A DNA stretch of 64,000 nucleotides, taken from assembly GCA_903922735.1 (NCBI GenBank), contig CAIXUZ010000041.1:29904-93903 (forward strand), given 5' to 3'. Each line of letters opens with the position of its first letter. Position 1 is the first letter of the stretch. The position numbers were made by a program, and so were the translations under genes. The notes under the pieces were generated by a model. It had not been told where the DNA came from and made no database searches. It saw nothing but the letters and a program-made list of their open reading frames with translations. The stretch comes from an uncultured Verrucomicrobia subdivision 3 bacterium (lineage in GTDB: Bacteria; Verrucomicrobiota; Verrucomicrobiia; Limisphaerales; UBA11358). This document shows positions 50,731 to 60,155 of the stretch, piece after piece.

Positions 50731-52227
50731 ATGAACCCAAAACTACCGTGCATTATTGTGGCCGCAATGGCGCTCGTCCTCAGTCACGCCATCGGCGGTG
50801 ACGCCAAAACCGCGAAGCCTAACATTGTCATCATCTTCACCGACGACCAGGGCTACGCCGACGTTGGGGTGTTTGGCGCGCAAGGTTTCAAAACGCCGAA
50901 TCTGGATCGCATGGCCGGCGAGGGGGCTGTCTTCCGCAACTTCCATGTGGCGCAACCGGTCTGCTCCGCTTCGCGTTGCGCTCTGCTCACGGGTTGTTAC
51001 CCCAATCGCCTTGGCATCCATGGCGCGCTGACTCCGCATTCGAAGGTCGGTATCAGTGATGGTGAGATGACGCTGGCGCAGTTGGTCAAGCAGCGCGGGT
51101 ATGCCACTGGCATGTTCGGCAAATGGCATCTCGGCGATTCCCCGCAGTTTCTGCCCACGCGCCACGGCTTCGATGAATACTTCGGCCTGCCTTACTCGAA
51201 TGACATGTGGCCGGCTCGTTTCGAATCGTCGGGCTTCTCGAACAATGTCGCGAAGCGGAAGCAAGCCTACCCGGAACTGGTCATGTTCGAGGGGGAAAAG
51301 GTCGCCATCCCGAAGATTACCCACGAGGACCAGAATCAACTGACGACTTGGTATACCGAGCACGCGGTGAAATTCATTGAGAAAAACAAGGATCATCCGT
51401 TCCTGCTCTACCTCGCGCATAATATGCCGCATGTTCCGCTGCATGTGAGCGACAAGTTCCGCGGCAAGAGTGAACGCGGACTTTATGGCGATGTGATCGA
51501 GGAAATTGATTGGTCGGTCGGGCAGGTGCTGGCCGCACTCAAGCGGAATGGCCTCGACGAAAACACCTGGGTCATCTTTACCTCGGACAACGGCCCGTGG
51601 CTCAGCTATGGCAATCACGGCGGTTCCGCCAAACCGTTGCGCGAAGGCAAGGGCACGAATTGGGAGGGTGGCACCCGCGAGCCTTGCATCATGCGCTGGC
51701 CTGGAAAAATTCCCGCCGGCGTGGATAGCTGGGATATGTTCATGACCATCGATCTGTTTCCGACCATTGCCAATCTCATCGGCGCGGAATTGCCGAAGCA
51801 CCAGATTGACGGCCTCGACGTGTGGCCGATCATTTCCCGCCAGCCCGGTGCCAAAAATCCGCATGACTACTACTGGTTTTATTACGAGGTGAATCAGCTT
51901 CAGGCAGTGACCACCGGCGACGGACGTTGGAAACTCCAGTTGCCGCACACCTATCGCACCATGCAGGGCCAGCCCGCTGGGCATGACGGCGTTTCGGGAA
52001 AATATCTCAATGTGAAGTTGCCCCAGCCGGAGCTTTACGACCTCGCCAGGGACATCGGCGAAACCACTGATATTTCTGCGCAACATTCGGATTTGGTGAA
52101 AAAACTTGAAGCCGAGGCGGAGAAAGCGCGGGCTGAGTTGGGGGATGCATTGTTGAAGCGCACCGGCTCCGGCGTTCGGAAGCCGGGAAACATTTCTGCG
52201 ACGAACGATTTGAAAACCACCCCATAA
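50731..52227 (+). CDS. Type I sulfatase (arylsulfatase family), exported
   Basis: A 498-residue hydrolase removing sulfate esters. The signal peptide is MNPKLPCIIVAAMALVLSHAIGG. The sulfatase signature is intact: NIVIIFTDDQGYADVG (metal Asp pair), CSASRCALLTGCYPNRLG, where the Cys is the formylglycine precursor in a C-x-S-x-R motif, GKWHLGD, and FTSDNGPW with the second metal site. C-terminal LYDLARDIGETTDIS is typical. No sulfatase-maturing enzyme is seen in the window, so maturation must be encoded elsewhere. ATG 50731 is preferred to 50716. Divergent from the fucosidase gene with 197 bp between. Confidence 0.92.
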   Translation: MNPKLPCIIVAAMALVLSHAIGGDAKTAKPNIVIIFTDDQGYADVGVFGAQGFKTPNLDRMAGEGAVFRNFHVAQPVCSASRCALLTGCYPNRLGIHGALTPHSKVGISDGEMTLAQLVKQRGYATGMFGKWHLGDSPQFLPTRHGFDEYFGLPYSNDMWPARFESSGFSNNVAKRKQAYPELVMFEGEKVAIPKITHEDQNQLTTWYTEHAVKFIEKNKDHPFLLYLAHNMPHVPLHVSDKFRGKSERGLYGDVIEEIDWSVGQVLAALKRNGLDENTWVIFTSDNGPWLSYGNHGGSAKPLREGKGTNWEGGTREPCIMRWPGKIPAGVDSWDMFMTIDLFPTIANLIGAELPKHQIDGLDVWPIISRQPGAKNPHDYYWFYYEVNQLQAVTTGDGRWKLQLPHTYRTMQGQPAGHDGVSGKYLNVKLPQPELYDLARDIGETTDISAQHSDLVKKLEAEAEKARAELGDALLKRTGSGVRKPGNISATNDLKTTP

Positions 52228-52395
52228 ATTTAATGCTCGTTTTTTTGTGATAATTCTTGGTGGTGGAACCATCTCGTTGGATTCGGGTTTGACCGGTTTG
52301 AAAAAATAGTTGGCGAAGGTTCACCGGTCAGCCGGATTGACCTGTTCAAACGAAATCAAATGGCATAAATATTTGTTTCCGCACGTTATCTAAAT

Positions 52396-53628
52396 ATGAA
52401 GATTCATGGAACCCGTCGTGATTTTTTGAGAATGTCCTCCCGGATGGTCGCCGCCGCCGCGCTGGTGGGCGAGCTGCCGCAAATCGTTCAGGCCGCGCCG
52501 AAGGCGCCGGTTATTGACGGAGCCGGGAAGGGGTTGATGCGCCACCGGTTCGGCGTCAATTACGTTCCCTCCCGGCGCTGGTATTACTGCTACAACGATT
52601 GGAATTTATCGGACATCGCCCGCGATCTGGATCGCGTGGCGGAGATTGGCGCGGACCACATCCGGTTCATGGTCGTCTGGCCGTGGTTCCAGCCCAATCC
52701 GCTGGCGGTCAGCACCGCGCATCTGGACCGGCTGGAGCAATTGGTTCGCTGTGCCGCTGAGCGGAAAATTGACGTGCTGCCGTGCATTTACACCGGCTGG
52801 CTGAGCGGGTTTCATTTCAATCCTAATTTCTACGACAAAGAATTATTCTACACGTCCGAGAAATGGGCGGCGGCGCAGGCGCTTTACTTGACCGAACTGG
52901 CCAGTCGGATGAATCGTCATGCCAACTTCATTGGCTTCGACATAGGCAATGAAATCAATTGCAACTGGGCGTGCAAGCCGTCGGAAGGCGATGCCTGGAT
53001 GAAACGTATTTTCAAACAGATGCACGCGCTGTGTCCGGGGCGCATCCACGTCAACGGCGTGGATCACAACCCGTGGTTTCGGGAAACGACTTTTTCCCCG
53101 GAGGCGCTGATGGCGCAGCAGGAGATGGTGACACTCCATTGCTGGCCCTATTGGACCGGCGCTGGCATACACGGCGGACACCTCGACAAACCCTACACGC
53201 AGTTGCCGGCGGCGATGACCGCCCTGGCGCGGAGTTATGGTCAGGCGCCCCGCAAACCCATCTGGCTGCAGGAGTTTGGCGCTTGCAAGGCGGAGATGCC
53301 GGAGGCGGATGTTCCGCGCTGGATGGAACTGGCCATCACGGGTGGCGTGGCGCAGGGCGTCAGCTGGTTTACCTGGTGGGCGAGCCACGACGTGGACCGG
53401 CGTTATGAATTCAATGAGTTCGAATACACGCTGGGCTTGATGACCGTGGAAAACAAAATCAAGGAGCAGGGCCGGATGTTCAAGCGTTTGGCGGAAACCT
53501 ACCGTGGCAAGCCGGTCATCATTCCAGACGGAGCCTTGCCCCCGCCGCCCGCGCAGCGCACTAATGAGGAGACTTGGCGGTGGTTGCTGGAGTGGATGGG
53601 GTGTAAAAATAGTGGATCGGCGAAGTGA
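52396..53628 (+). CDS. Clan GH-A glycoside hydrolase (GH5-like), Tat-exported
   Basis: A 410-residue enzyme with a twin-arginine signal (GTRRDFLRMSSRMVAAAALVG). A TIM-barrel of clan GH-A is indicated by RFGVNYVPSRRWYYC, HIRFMVVWPWFQPNP, the acid/base site FIGFDIGNEIN and the nucleophile site PIWLQEFGACKA, plus GVSWFTWWASHD. Family could be GH5 or a GH-A neighbour such as GH2-type mannanase or GH39; the substrate is not clear. It overlaps or abuts the GH2 gene downstream, so the two probably act on the same glycan. Confidence 0.8.
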   Translation: MKIHGTRRDFLRMSSRMVAAAALVGELPQIVQAAPKAPVIDGAGKGLMRHRFGVNYVPSRRWYYCYNDWNLSDIARDLDRVAEIGADHIRFMVVWPWFQPNPLAVSTAHLDRLEQLVRCAAERKIDVLPCIYTGWLSGFHFNPNFYDKELFYTSEKWAAAQALYLTELASRMNRHANFIGFDIGNEINCNWACKPSEGDAWMKRIFKQMHALCPGRIHVNGVDHNPWFRETTFSPEALMAQQEMVTLHCWPYWTGAGIHGGHLDKPYTQLPAAMTALARSYGQAPRKPIWLQEFGACKAEMPEADVPRWMELAITGGVAQGVSWFTWWASHDVDRRYEFNEFEYTLGLMTVENKIKEQGRMFKRLAETYRGKPVIIPDGALPPPPAQRTNEETWRWLLEWMGCKNSGSAK

Positions 53629-53660
53629 AAACTTTATTTGCGTTAAATCTTCTGAATAAA

Positions 53661-56111
53661 ATGAAAATCATGAATAATTCCAAATCAATGTCCTGGCCAC
53701 TCTGCGCTCTGGTGGTGGCCTTGATGGCTTCCAGTTGCTTGTCGGGAAAGGCCGCCGCCGATGATTCCAGCCGCGAAATGCTGTCGCTGGATCAAGGCTG
53801 GCGCTTCCACCTGGGAGATATTCCGATGCCGGTGCTCATCACGCATAACGAAACTTACAACAGCGCCAAGGCTGGCAAAGCCTGGGGTGCGGCGGCACCG
53901 GAATACAAGGATGCCGGCTGGCGCAAACTGGATCTGCCGCACGACTGGGCTGTGGAAGGGCCGTTCGACCCGAAGGAAAATATTTCGCAGGGCTATCGTC
54001 CGCGCGGCATCGGCTGGTATCGCCGCCAGTTCAAGCTGGATGAGGCGGATAGCGGCAAGCATCTGGAGATTCAATTCGACGGCGTTGCCACGCATTGCAC
54101 GGTGTGGTTCAACGGCACGATCGTTGCCCGCAACTGGTGCGGCTGCACGTCGTTCTATGTGGACATCACGCCCATGGCGAAATACGGCAAAGCCGTCAAT
54201 ACCATCGCGGTTCGTGTGGATGCCAACGCGATGGAAGGCTGGTGGTATGAAGGCGCGGGGATTTACCGGCACACCTGGCTGGTGAAGCGCAATCCGGTGC
54301 ACATCGCCACGGACGGCGTGTTTGCGAATCCCATCCGGAAATCCGTTGGCTCTTGGACCGTGCCCGTGGAGGTGACGCTGGCCAATTCCGGACCTGATTC
54401 CGCCAAAACGGAAGTCGCCGTGACGTTGCTCGATCCCAGCGGCAGGGAAATCGCGCGCCAGAAAACTTCCGCCCGCATCGGAGCATTGGAGGAGGCGGTG
54501 GCAAAGGTTTCAATTCCGGTTTCCAAGCCGAAACTGTGGTCGTTGGATGAACCGGTGTTGTATCGGGTTTGCACCGTGGTTTCGCGGGAGGGCAGGGTGG
54601 TGGATGCGGTGACGAACACCTGCGGTTTCCGCACCATCCGGTTTGACGCCGACAAGGGATTTTTCCTGAACGACCAGCCGGTGAAAATCAAAGGCACTTG
54701 CAATCATCAAGACCACGCCGGCGTTGGTGTGGCCGTGCCGGCTTCGCTCTGGGAGTTCCGGATTCGCCGGTTGAAGGAACTGGGCAGCAACGCCTATCGC
54801 TGCGCCCACAATCCGCCGGCGCGCGAGTTTCTGGATGCGTGCGACCGGCTGGGCATGTTGGTGATGGATGAGAATCGCAATTTTAACGTCGCCCCCGAAT
54901 ATATGCGGCAGCTCGAATGGATGGTGCGGCGCGATCGCAATCACCCCGGCATCATCCTCTGGTCGGTGTTCAACGAGGAGCCGATGCAGGCCACGCCGCA
55001 GGGTTACGAAATGGTGCGGCGCATGGCGGCGGCGGTGAAACGGCTGGATGCCACCCGGCCGGTCACGGCGGCGATAAACGACGGCATGAATACGCCGTTG
55101 AATGTCTCGATGGCGGTGGATGTTGTCGGGTTCAACTACCATCAAGATGAATACGACAAGTTCCACAAAAAACATCCCGGTCAGCCTGTTACCAGTTCGG
55201 AGGACACCTCTTCCTGGATGACGCGTGGGGTTTATGAAAACGACACGAATTCCAGCTATGCCGAATCGGCGGATGTGGTGGCTGCGCCGTGGGGCGCGAC
55301 GCACCGGAAGGCATGGTCGGAAATCGCCGCCCGCCCGTTCGTCGCTGGAGGCTTCGTTTGGACGGGCTTTGATTATCGTGGCGAGCCGCAGAAATTCGTC
55401 TGGCCTTCGGTCAGTTCCGTCTTTGGTATCATGGATACCTGTGGATTTCCAAAGGCGGCCTATTATATGCATCAGGCGGCTTGGATTGAGAACCGCCCCG
55501 TGCTGCAAATCGTCCCGCACTGGAACTGGTCCGGTCGCGAAGGTAAGCCAATCAAGGTCATGGTCATAAGCAATGTTGAGAAAGTGGAACTGCTGCTCAA
55601 CGGCAGATCCCTCGGCGAAAAATCTGTGGATAAGCTGGTGGGCGTCGAATGGGAAGTGCCTTACGCGCCCGGCAAACTCGAGGCGGTCGCCCGCAAAAAC
55701 GGCAAGGAAATCATCCGCAATGCGGTTGAAACCACCGGTGTGCCGGCCGCGCTGAAGCTGGTGCCCGACCGTGAATCGTTGGCGGGCGATGGCGCGGATG
55801 CGCTGCCCATCACCGTTTGCGCCGTGGATGCACAGGGGCGCGAAGTGCCGACGGCAAATTTGCCGGTGACGTTTGAGATTTCCGGGCCGGGAGCCATCAT
55901 CGGCCACGGCAATGGCGACAATTGCTCGCATGATCCGGAAAAAGGAAATCAACGAAGCCTGTTTAACGGTCTCGCCCAGGTTATCGTGCAATCGCAGCGC
56001 AACGAGGCGGGAACTGTTACGCTGTCCGCCAAAGCCGATGGCGTGAAGTCTGCCGAAGTCCGTCTCAATGTGCGTCGGGTGGCGCCCATCCCCGCCGTCG
56101 CGGCGTGGTGA
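53661..56111 (+). CDS. GH2-family glycoside hydrolase (beta-galactosidase type), exported
   Basis: An 816-residue protein. N-terminal MKIMNNSKSMSWPLCALVVALMASSC is a signal peptide with a possible lipobox (LMASSC). Domains: sugar-binding jelly roll (LSLDQGWRFHLGD, WRKLDLPHDWAVEGPFD, GIGWYRRQF, LEIQFDGVATHCTVWFNG), an Ig-like sandwich (about residues 210-320), a TIM barrel with acid/base site ILWSVFNEEPMQ and nucleophile-type SSEDTSSW, and C-terminal Ig-like/Invasin-like domains (LVPDRESLAGDGADALPITV). Enzymes of this layout act as beta-galactosidase, glucuronidase or related. A GTG start at 53625 that overlaps the preceding gene is possible; ATG 53661 is chosen for the signal peptide. Confidence 0.88.
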   Translation: MKIMNNSKSMSWPLCALVVALMASSCLSGKAAADDSSREMLSLDQGWRFHLGDIPMPVLITHNETYNSAKAGKAWGAAAPEYKDAGWRKLDLPHDWAVEGPFDPKENISQGYRPRGIGWYRRQFKLDEADSGKHLEIQFDGVATHCTVWFNGTIVARNWCGCTSFYVDITPMAKYGKAVNTIAVRVDANAMEGWWYEGAGIYRHTWLVKRNPVHIATDGVFANPIRKSVGSWTVPVEVTLANSGPDSAKTEVAVTLLDPSGREIARQKTSARIGALEEAVAKVSIPVSKPKLWSLDEPVLYRVCTVVSREGRVVDAVTNTCGFRTIRFDADKGFFLNDQPVKIKGTCNHQDHAGVGVAVPASLWEFRIRRLKELGSNAYRCAHNPPAREFLDACDRLGMLVMDENRNFNVAPEYMRQLEWMVRRDRNHPGIILWSVFNEEPMQATPQGYEMVRRMAAAVKRLDATRPVTAAINDGMNTPLNVSMAVDVVGFNYHQDEYDKFHKKHPGQPVTSSEDTSSWMTRGVYENDTNSSYAESADVVAAPWGATHRKAWSEIAARPFVAGGFVWTGFDYRGEPQKFVWPSVSSVFGIMDTCGFPKAAYYMHQAAWIENRPVLQIVPHWNWSGREGKPIKVMVISNVEKVELLLNGRSLGEKSVDKLVGVEWEVPYAPGKLEAVARKNGKEIIRNAVETTGVPAALKLVPDRESLAGDGADALPITVCAVDAQGREVPTANLPVTFEISGPGAIIGHGNGDNCSHDPEKGNQRSLFNGLAQVIVQSQRNEAGTVTLSAKADGVKSAEVRLNVRRVAPIPAVAAW

Positions 56112-56159
56112 CCAGGCGGCTGGTTTGCCTGATCTTAAATCACAATCACACTTGAGCTT

Positions 56160-56555
56160 ATGTCGATCCGCTACCAAACGGAACCCGGACTCCGTGCTGA
56201 CGAGTTTATTGATGTTTTGAAGCGGTCAACGCTGGCGGAGCGTCGGCCGGTGGGTGATGCGGTGTGCATTGAGGCCATGTTGCGAAATGCGGATGTGATC
56301 ATCACCGCCCGTGACGGGAACAAGCTTGTGGGCGTGGCGCGGACCATCACGGATTTTGTCTATTGCGCTTATCTTTCTGATTTGGCGGTGGATGAGGTCC
56401 ATCAGCGCAGGGGAATTGGCCGCGAGTTGCTCCGGCGGACGCAGGTCGCGGTCGGATCCGGCACAAAACTGATTCTGCTCGCCGCACCCAAAGCTGTCAG
56501 TTACTACCCGCACATCGGGATGAAGCCTCACGATTCCTGTTGGGTCTCAACCTGA
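56160..56555 (+). CDS. GNAT-family N-acetyltransferase
   Basis: A 131-residue cytoplasmic protein with the GNAT acetyl-CoA-binding motif [26 protein letters not shown] (Q/RxxGxG as QRRGIG), preceded by [21 protein letters not shown] and followed by [25 protein letters not shown]. The substrate is unknown. It sits within the polysaccharide-degrading region on the same strand but its cytoplasmic nature suggests an unrelated or accessory role. Confidence 0.82.
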   Translation: MSIRYQTEPGLRADEFIDVLKRSTLAERRPVGDAVCIEAMLRNADVIITARDGNKLVGVARTITDFVYCAYLSDLAVDEVHQRRGIGRELLRRTQVAVGSGTKLILLAAPKAVSYYPHIGMKPHDSCWVST

Positions 56556-56586
56556 ATTTAGTCCGTCCATTGGTGCTTATTTATTT

Positions 56587-58089
56587 ATGAATCCCTTGAA
56601 ACCTTTCTCCCATCTGATGTCGTCCTGCTGGCGTTTCGCTCTCGTCGCCATGCTGTGGCTGGGCGTGGAGGCGCCGGCAGCGGATTCCAGTGGGTGGATT
56701 TCGCTCTTTGATGGCAAGTCGTTGGTCGGCTGGAAAGCGAGTGAGAATCCGGGCGGTTTCAAGGTGGTGGACGGCACCATCACCTTTGATGGCCAGCGTT
56801 CGCACTTGTTTTATGACGGAAAGATTTGCGGTGCGGATTTCAAGAATTTTGAACTGAAGGCGGAGGTGCTCACCAAACCGCTTGCCAATTCTGGGATTTA
56901 TTTTCATACCGCCTATCAGGAGAAGGATTTCCCTCAGCAGGGTTTTGAAGTGCAGGTGGCCAACACGCATGTCGGGTCGGGCGGCTATGTGGAGATGAAA
57001 AAGACCGGCAGCCTTTATGGCGTTCGCAATGTCCACCGGCAGTTGGTGAAAGACAATGAGTGGTTCACGTTGCACCTTTCCGTGCGCGGTAAACGGATTC
57101 AGGTTCGCCTCAACGATTTGCTGGTGGTGGATTATGTCGAGCCGGAGAATCCGGTTCTCGACGCCCGCCATCCCGGTCGTCGGCTGGGGCATGGAACCTT
57201 TGCGCTGCAAGGACACGATCCGGAAAGCAAGGTCGCCTTCCGCAATCTCATGGTGAAGCCGTTGCCGGATGACCTGCCGGGTGAACCGGAGCCGTCGGTG
57301 CGCTTTGACGCGGTGGATGAGCAGATTGTGAAGTTGAGTGCCGCCAATTATCCGTTGATTGATTTTCACACGCATCTCAAGGGCGGCTTGACCACGGAGC
57401 AGGTGCTGCAGCACATGTTCAAAACCGGCATCAATCACGGGATTGCCGTCAATTGCGGCTTGGGTTTCTCGATCACGAACGACGCGGGTATCGAAGATTT
57501 TCTGAAGACGATGGCCGGCCAGCCCGTCTTCATCGGCATGCAGGCCGAAGGCCGTGAGTGGCCAAAACTTTTTTCTCCGGCGGCCGTGGCGCGGTTTGAT
57601 TACGTGTTCACTGACAGCATGACCATCTTTGATCATCGCGGTAAACGCACGCGGCTCTGGATTAAGGAGGAGGTGGAGATTCCTGATAAACAAGCGTTCA
57701 TGGAACATCTGGTGGCCACGGCGGTGAAGATTCTGGATGAAGAGCCGGTTGATATTTATGTGAACCCGACGTTTCTGCCCGCCGTCATCGCCCGGGAATA
57801 TGATACCCTGTGGACGCCGGAGCGCATGCAGCGGGTTGTTGACGCGGCAAAACGAAACGGCGTGGCGATCGAACTCAACAGCCGTTATCGCCTGCCCGGT
57901 ATGGCCTTCATCAAACTCGCCAAACAGGCTGGTCTTAAATTCACCCTGGGCGTCAATAACATCGACGCCAATCTGGGACGCGACGAGTATGGGTTGGAAG
58001 TCATTCAGGCTTGCGGCCTCACTTACAAGGATTTCTGGATGCCCAAGCCGGACGGCCAAAAACCCATTCAACTCAAGCGTAATCAATGA
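56587..58089 (+). CDS. DUF1080 (3-keto-glycoside hydrolase-type) and PHP/amidohydrolase-like fusion protein
   Basis: A 500-residue exported protein. Signal region: MNPLKPFSHLMSSCWRFALVAMLWLGVEAPAAD. Residues about 35-230 are a DUF1080 / 3-keto-disaccharide-hydrolase type jelly roll (GWISLFDGKSLVGWKASENPGGFKVVDGTITFDG, YFHTAYQEKDFPQQGFEVQVANT, IQVRLNDLLVVDYV). From about residue 255 a TIM-barrel PHP/amidohydrolase-like domain follows (YPLIDFHTHLKGG with a metal DxHTH motif, GIAVNCGLGF, VDIYVNPTFLP, ALELNSRYRLPG-like AIELNSRYRLPGMAFIKLAKQAG). The pairing in one chain is unusual. Stop overlaps the next start by 4 bp. Confidence 0.85.
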   Translation: MNPLKPFSHLMSSCWRFALVAMLWLGVEAPAADSSGWISLFDGKSLVGWKASENPGGFKVVDGTITFDGQRSHLFYDGKICGADFKNFELKAEVLTKPLANSGIYFHTAYQEKDFPQQGFEVQVANTHVGSGGYVEMKKTGSLYGVRNVHRQLVKDNEWFTLHLSVRGKRIQVRLNDLLVVDYVEPENPVLDARHPGRRLGHGTFALQGHDPESKVAFRNLMVKPLPDDLPGEPEPSVRFDAVDEQIVKLSAANYPLIDFHTHLKGGLTTEQVLQHMFKTGINHGIAVNCGLGFSITNDAGIEDFLKTMAGQPVFIGMQAEGREWPKLFSPAAVARFDYVFTDSMTIFDHRGKRTRLWIKEEVEIPDKQAFMEHLVATAVKILDEEPVDIYVNPTFLPAVIAREYDTLWTPERMQRVVDAAKRNGVAIELNSRYRLPGMAFIKLAKQAGLKFTLGVNNIDANLGRDEYGLEVIQACGLTYKDFWMPKPDGQKPIQLKRNQ

Positions 58090-60062
58090 ACAAAATCTTC
58101 ACCCGACTCTTCTTGCTTGCCATCGCCGTTCTGACGGCTCATTCCGGAATGGCTGCGGATGTCCCTGCGAAATCTTCCCCGTCCGTAATCGCGCTCTTTT
58201 TGGATGATTTGTCTCCCGCCGCCAGGGAGAAATGGGGAGCGAACTTTCAGCGTCTTGCTCCCGGTGGTCACGAGCTCGCGGAATGGTTTCTGCGTCCGCT
58301 GGCCGAGGGTCGGGGGCCTTTGACTGCGCCGGAATTGGCAGCGGAGGCCGCCAAGGCTGCGAAGGATCAAAACAAGCTCAAGGCGCTGCTGGCGCACCGG
58401 GTCTCTTTGCTGGCCGGTTATCCGGAGCAGGATCTTGGCGCGCAAATTGACTGGTATCGCGCTCCCAAGGAAGATTGGCAATGGCCCACGCATCTGTCCC
58501 GGCATTACTGGGCCAAGCCGCTGGCGGCGGCGTGGCGCAGCACCCGGGACCCACGCTACAGCGGTGAAGCCATCGCGATTCTGACGGATTGGGTGCGCCG
58601 GACTCCGTTGCTCACACCGGGATTGAAGTGGGGCACGCCGCGTTCATTGGAGGCCGGTGTGCCGGCGACCTCGGAAGGTCCTTTCAAAACCTATGGCGAT
58701 GGCCCCTGGACGTCGCTTTCGGCCGATACGCGGGTGAAGGTGTGGACGGAATTTTTCCAGTATTTATGGGATGCCCCGCAGATGAACAACGAAAACGTCG
58801 CGTTGCTCCTCCACAGTCTTGCGCGCGACCACCGCCTGTTGTTGCTGAACCACGAGCGCTGGGGAACCGCCAACCAATACACTTCGGTCGCCGGGGGGCT
58901 GGTTCATTTGGACTGGTGGTATCCGGACTTAGCCGGCTCGGCCCGGGCCGAGGCCGTCGGCTGGCAGCGACTGGGCAAGGTGGCACGGATGCAGGCTTAT
59001 CCCGATGGTTCGATGGCGGAATGCTCTCCGAATTATGCGACCGGCTCGCTCTTGGGATTGCTGGAACTGGTGGAAAACGGCCGGCGCCAGCAGCATTCCG
59101 TGCCGGAGGAGATCAAAACGGCGGTCGTGCGCGGAGCTCGATATTTCGCGCTGATTGCCGATCCGCTTGGCCGGACGCCGCGCATCGCCAAAGGCGGAGG
59201 CTCGGTGCGGCCGGCGTTGGTTAAGATGAACGAGGTGGCGCAGGATCCGGAGGTTGCGTTTGTTGCCTCTGGCGGACGCGAAGGCCGGACTCCATCGCAA
59301 AAAAATCTGCTCTTTCCTTGGGCGGGGCATGCCGTATTCCGCTCGGGTTGGGATGAGCGCGCGACCTGGATGTTCTTTGAGCCCGGTCCGCGCGGCAGCG
59401 GGCATCACGACCTCGCCCAGCTCGGTGTGCAGTTGATCGCCAATGGTGAATGGCTGCTGACGGATCCTGGTTTTTACAGTTATTCCAGTGCCGGTGAAGA
59501 GGCGAAGATGGCGGAGTACTTGCATTCGTCCGCCGCTCATAATGTCGCTTTGGTGGATGGTCAGGGGCAGATAGTCTCGGCGCCCGGTTCCGCCCGCGGG
59601 CCGAACAGCAGCGCCGGGGATTACCGCTGGAGTGAGGCCGCCAACGCCGTTTCTGCTTCCGGCGTTTATTCCTACGGCTTTGGTGAAAAGGGGAGGATTG
59701 CCGTCCGCCACTACCGCACGGTGACCTGGCTTCCCAATCAGGATGAATTTGAGATCCGCGACCGTTTCGAGGGCTCCGGCCGGCACCGGCTGGAACTGCG
59801 CTGGCAATGCGATCCGCAGGCCAAAGTCACCGCCGCCTCCGCGCAGGCGACGGTGGCCATGTCCCGCACCAGTTTGGAAATCAATTCGACGAGCGCGCTG
59901 CCGCTTCAGTATAAATTGATTCGCGGTGAAAAAGATACGCTGGGCGGCTGGTTCTCGGCCGGATATGGAAAACTGGAAACCGCGCCGATGCTTTCCTTGT
60001 CCGGCGAAGCCGACTTGCCCCAGCAAATCGTCACCCGCCTGAAAATTCATCGTTCAAAATAG
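58086..60062 (+). CDS. Heparinase II/III-like polysaccharide lyase-family protein
   Basis: A 658-residue exported protein with signal peptide MNKIFTRLFLLAIAVLTAHSGMAAD. The N-terminal half is an alpha/alpha toroid (AQIDWYRAPKEDWQWPTHLSRHYWAKPLAAAWRSTRDPRY, WTEFFQYLW, NHERWGTANQYTSVAGGLVHL, YPDGSMAECSPNYATGSLLGLLEL). The C-terminal half is the heparinase II/III beta region with HxxGSF-like GSGHHDLAQLGVQLIANGEWLLTDPGFYSY and HSSAAHNVALVDGQGQ. The family contains lyases for heparin, alginate and related uronates; catalytic residues cannot be fixed here. It is translationally coupled to the DUF1080-PHP gene (ATGA overlap). Confidence 0.85.
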   Translation: MNKIFTRLFLLAIAVLTAHSGMAADVPAKSSPSVIALFLDDLSPAAREKWGANFQRLAPGGHELAEWFLRPLAEGRGPLTAPELAAEAAKAAKDQNKLKALLAHRVSLLAGYPEQDLGAQIDWYRAPKEDWQWPTHLSRHYWAKPLAAAWRSTRDPRYSGEAIAILTDWVRRTPLLTPGLKWGTPRSLEAGVPATSEGPFKTYGDGPWTSLSADTRVKVWTEFFQYLWDAPQMNNENVALLLHSLARDHRLLLLNHERWGTANQYTSVAGGLVHLDWWYPDLAGSARAEAVGWQRLGKVARMQAYPDGSMAECSPNYATGSLLGLLELVENGRRQQHSVPEEIKTAVVRGARYFALIADPLGRTPRIAKGGGSVRPALVKMNEVAQDPEVAFVASGGREGRTPSQKNLLFPWAGHAVFRSGWDERATWMFFEPGPRGSGHHDLAQLGVQLIANGEWLLTDPGFYSYSSAGEEAKMAEYLHSSAAHNVALVDGQGQIVSAPGSARGPNSSAGDYRWSEAANAVSASGVYSYGFGEKGRIAVRHYRTVTWLPNQDEFEIRDRFEGSGRHRLELRWQCDPQAKVTAASAQATVAMSRTSLEINSTSALPLQYKLIRGEKDTLGGWFSAGYGKLETAPMLSLSGEADLPQQIVTRLKIHRSK

Positions 60063-60155
60063 GGCGGAAGCTGAAACCCCGTGCGTTGAGACGATTACTA
60101 AGAATGATTCTTCTGTGGTGACGCTGGGCCGGATGCGGTAATTTTATCCCGAACC

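Noticed and set aside
54510..56177. 555-codon minus-strand open frame over GH2
   Set aside because: Antisense to the GH2 catalytic domain; sequence is His/Arg-rich shadow.
56581..58086. 501-codon minus-strand open frame over the DUF1080-PHP gene
   Set aside because: Exact antisense counterpart of a well-supported gene, no motifs.
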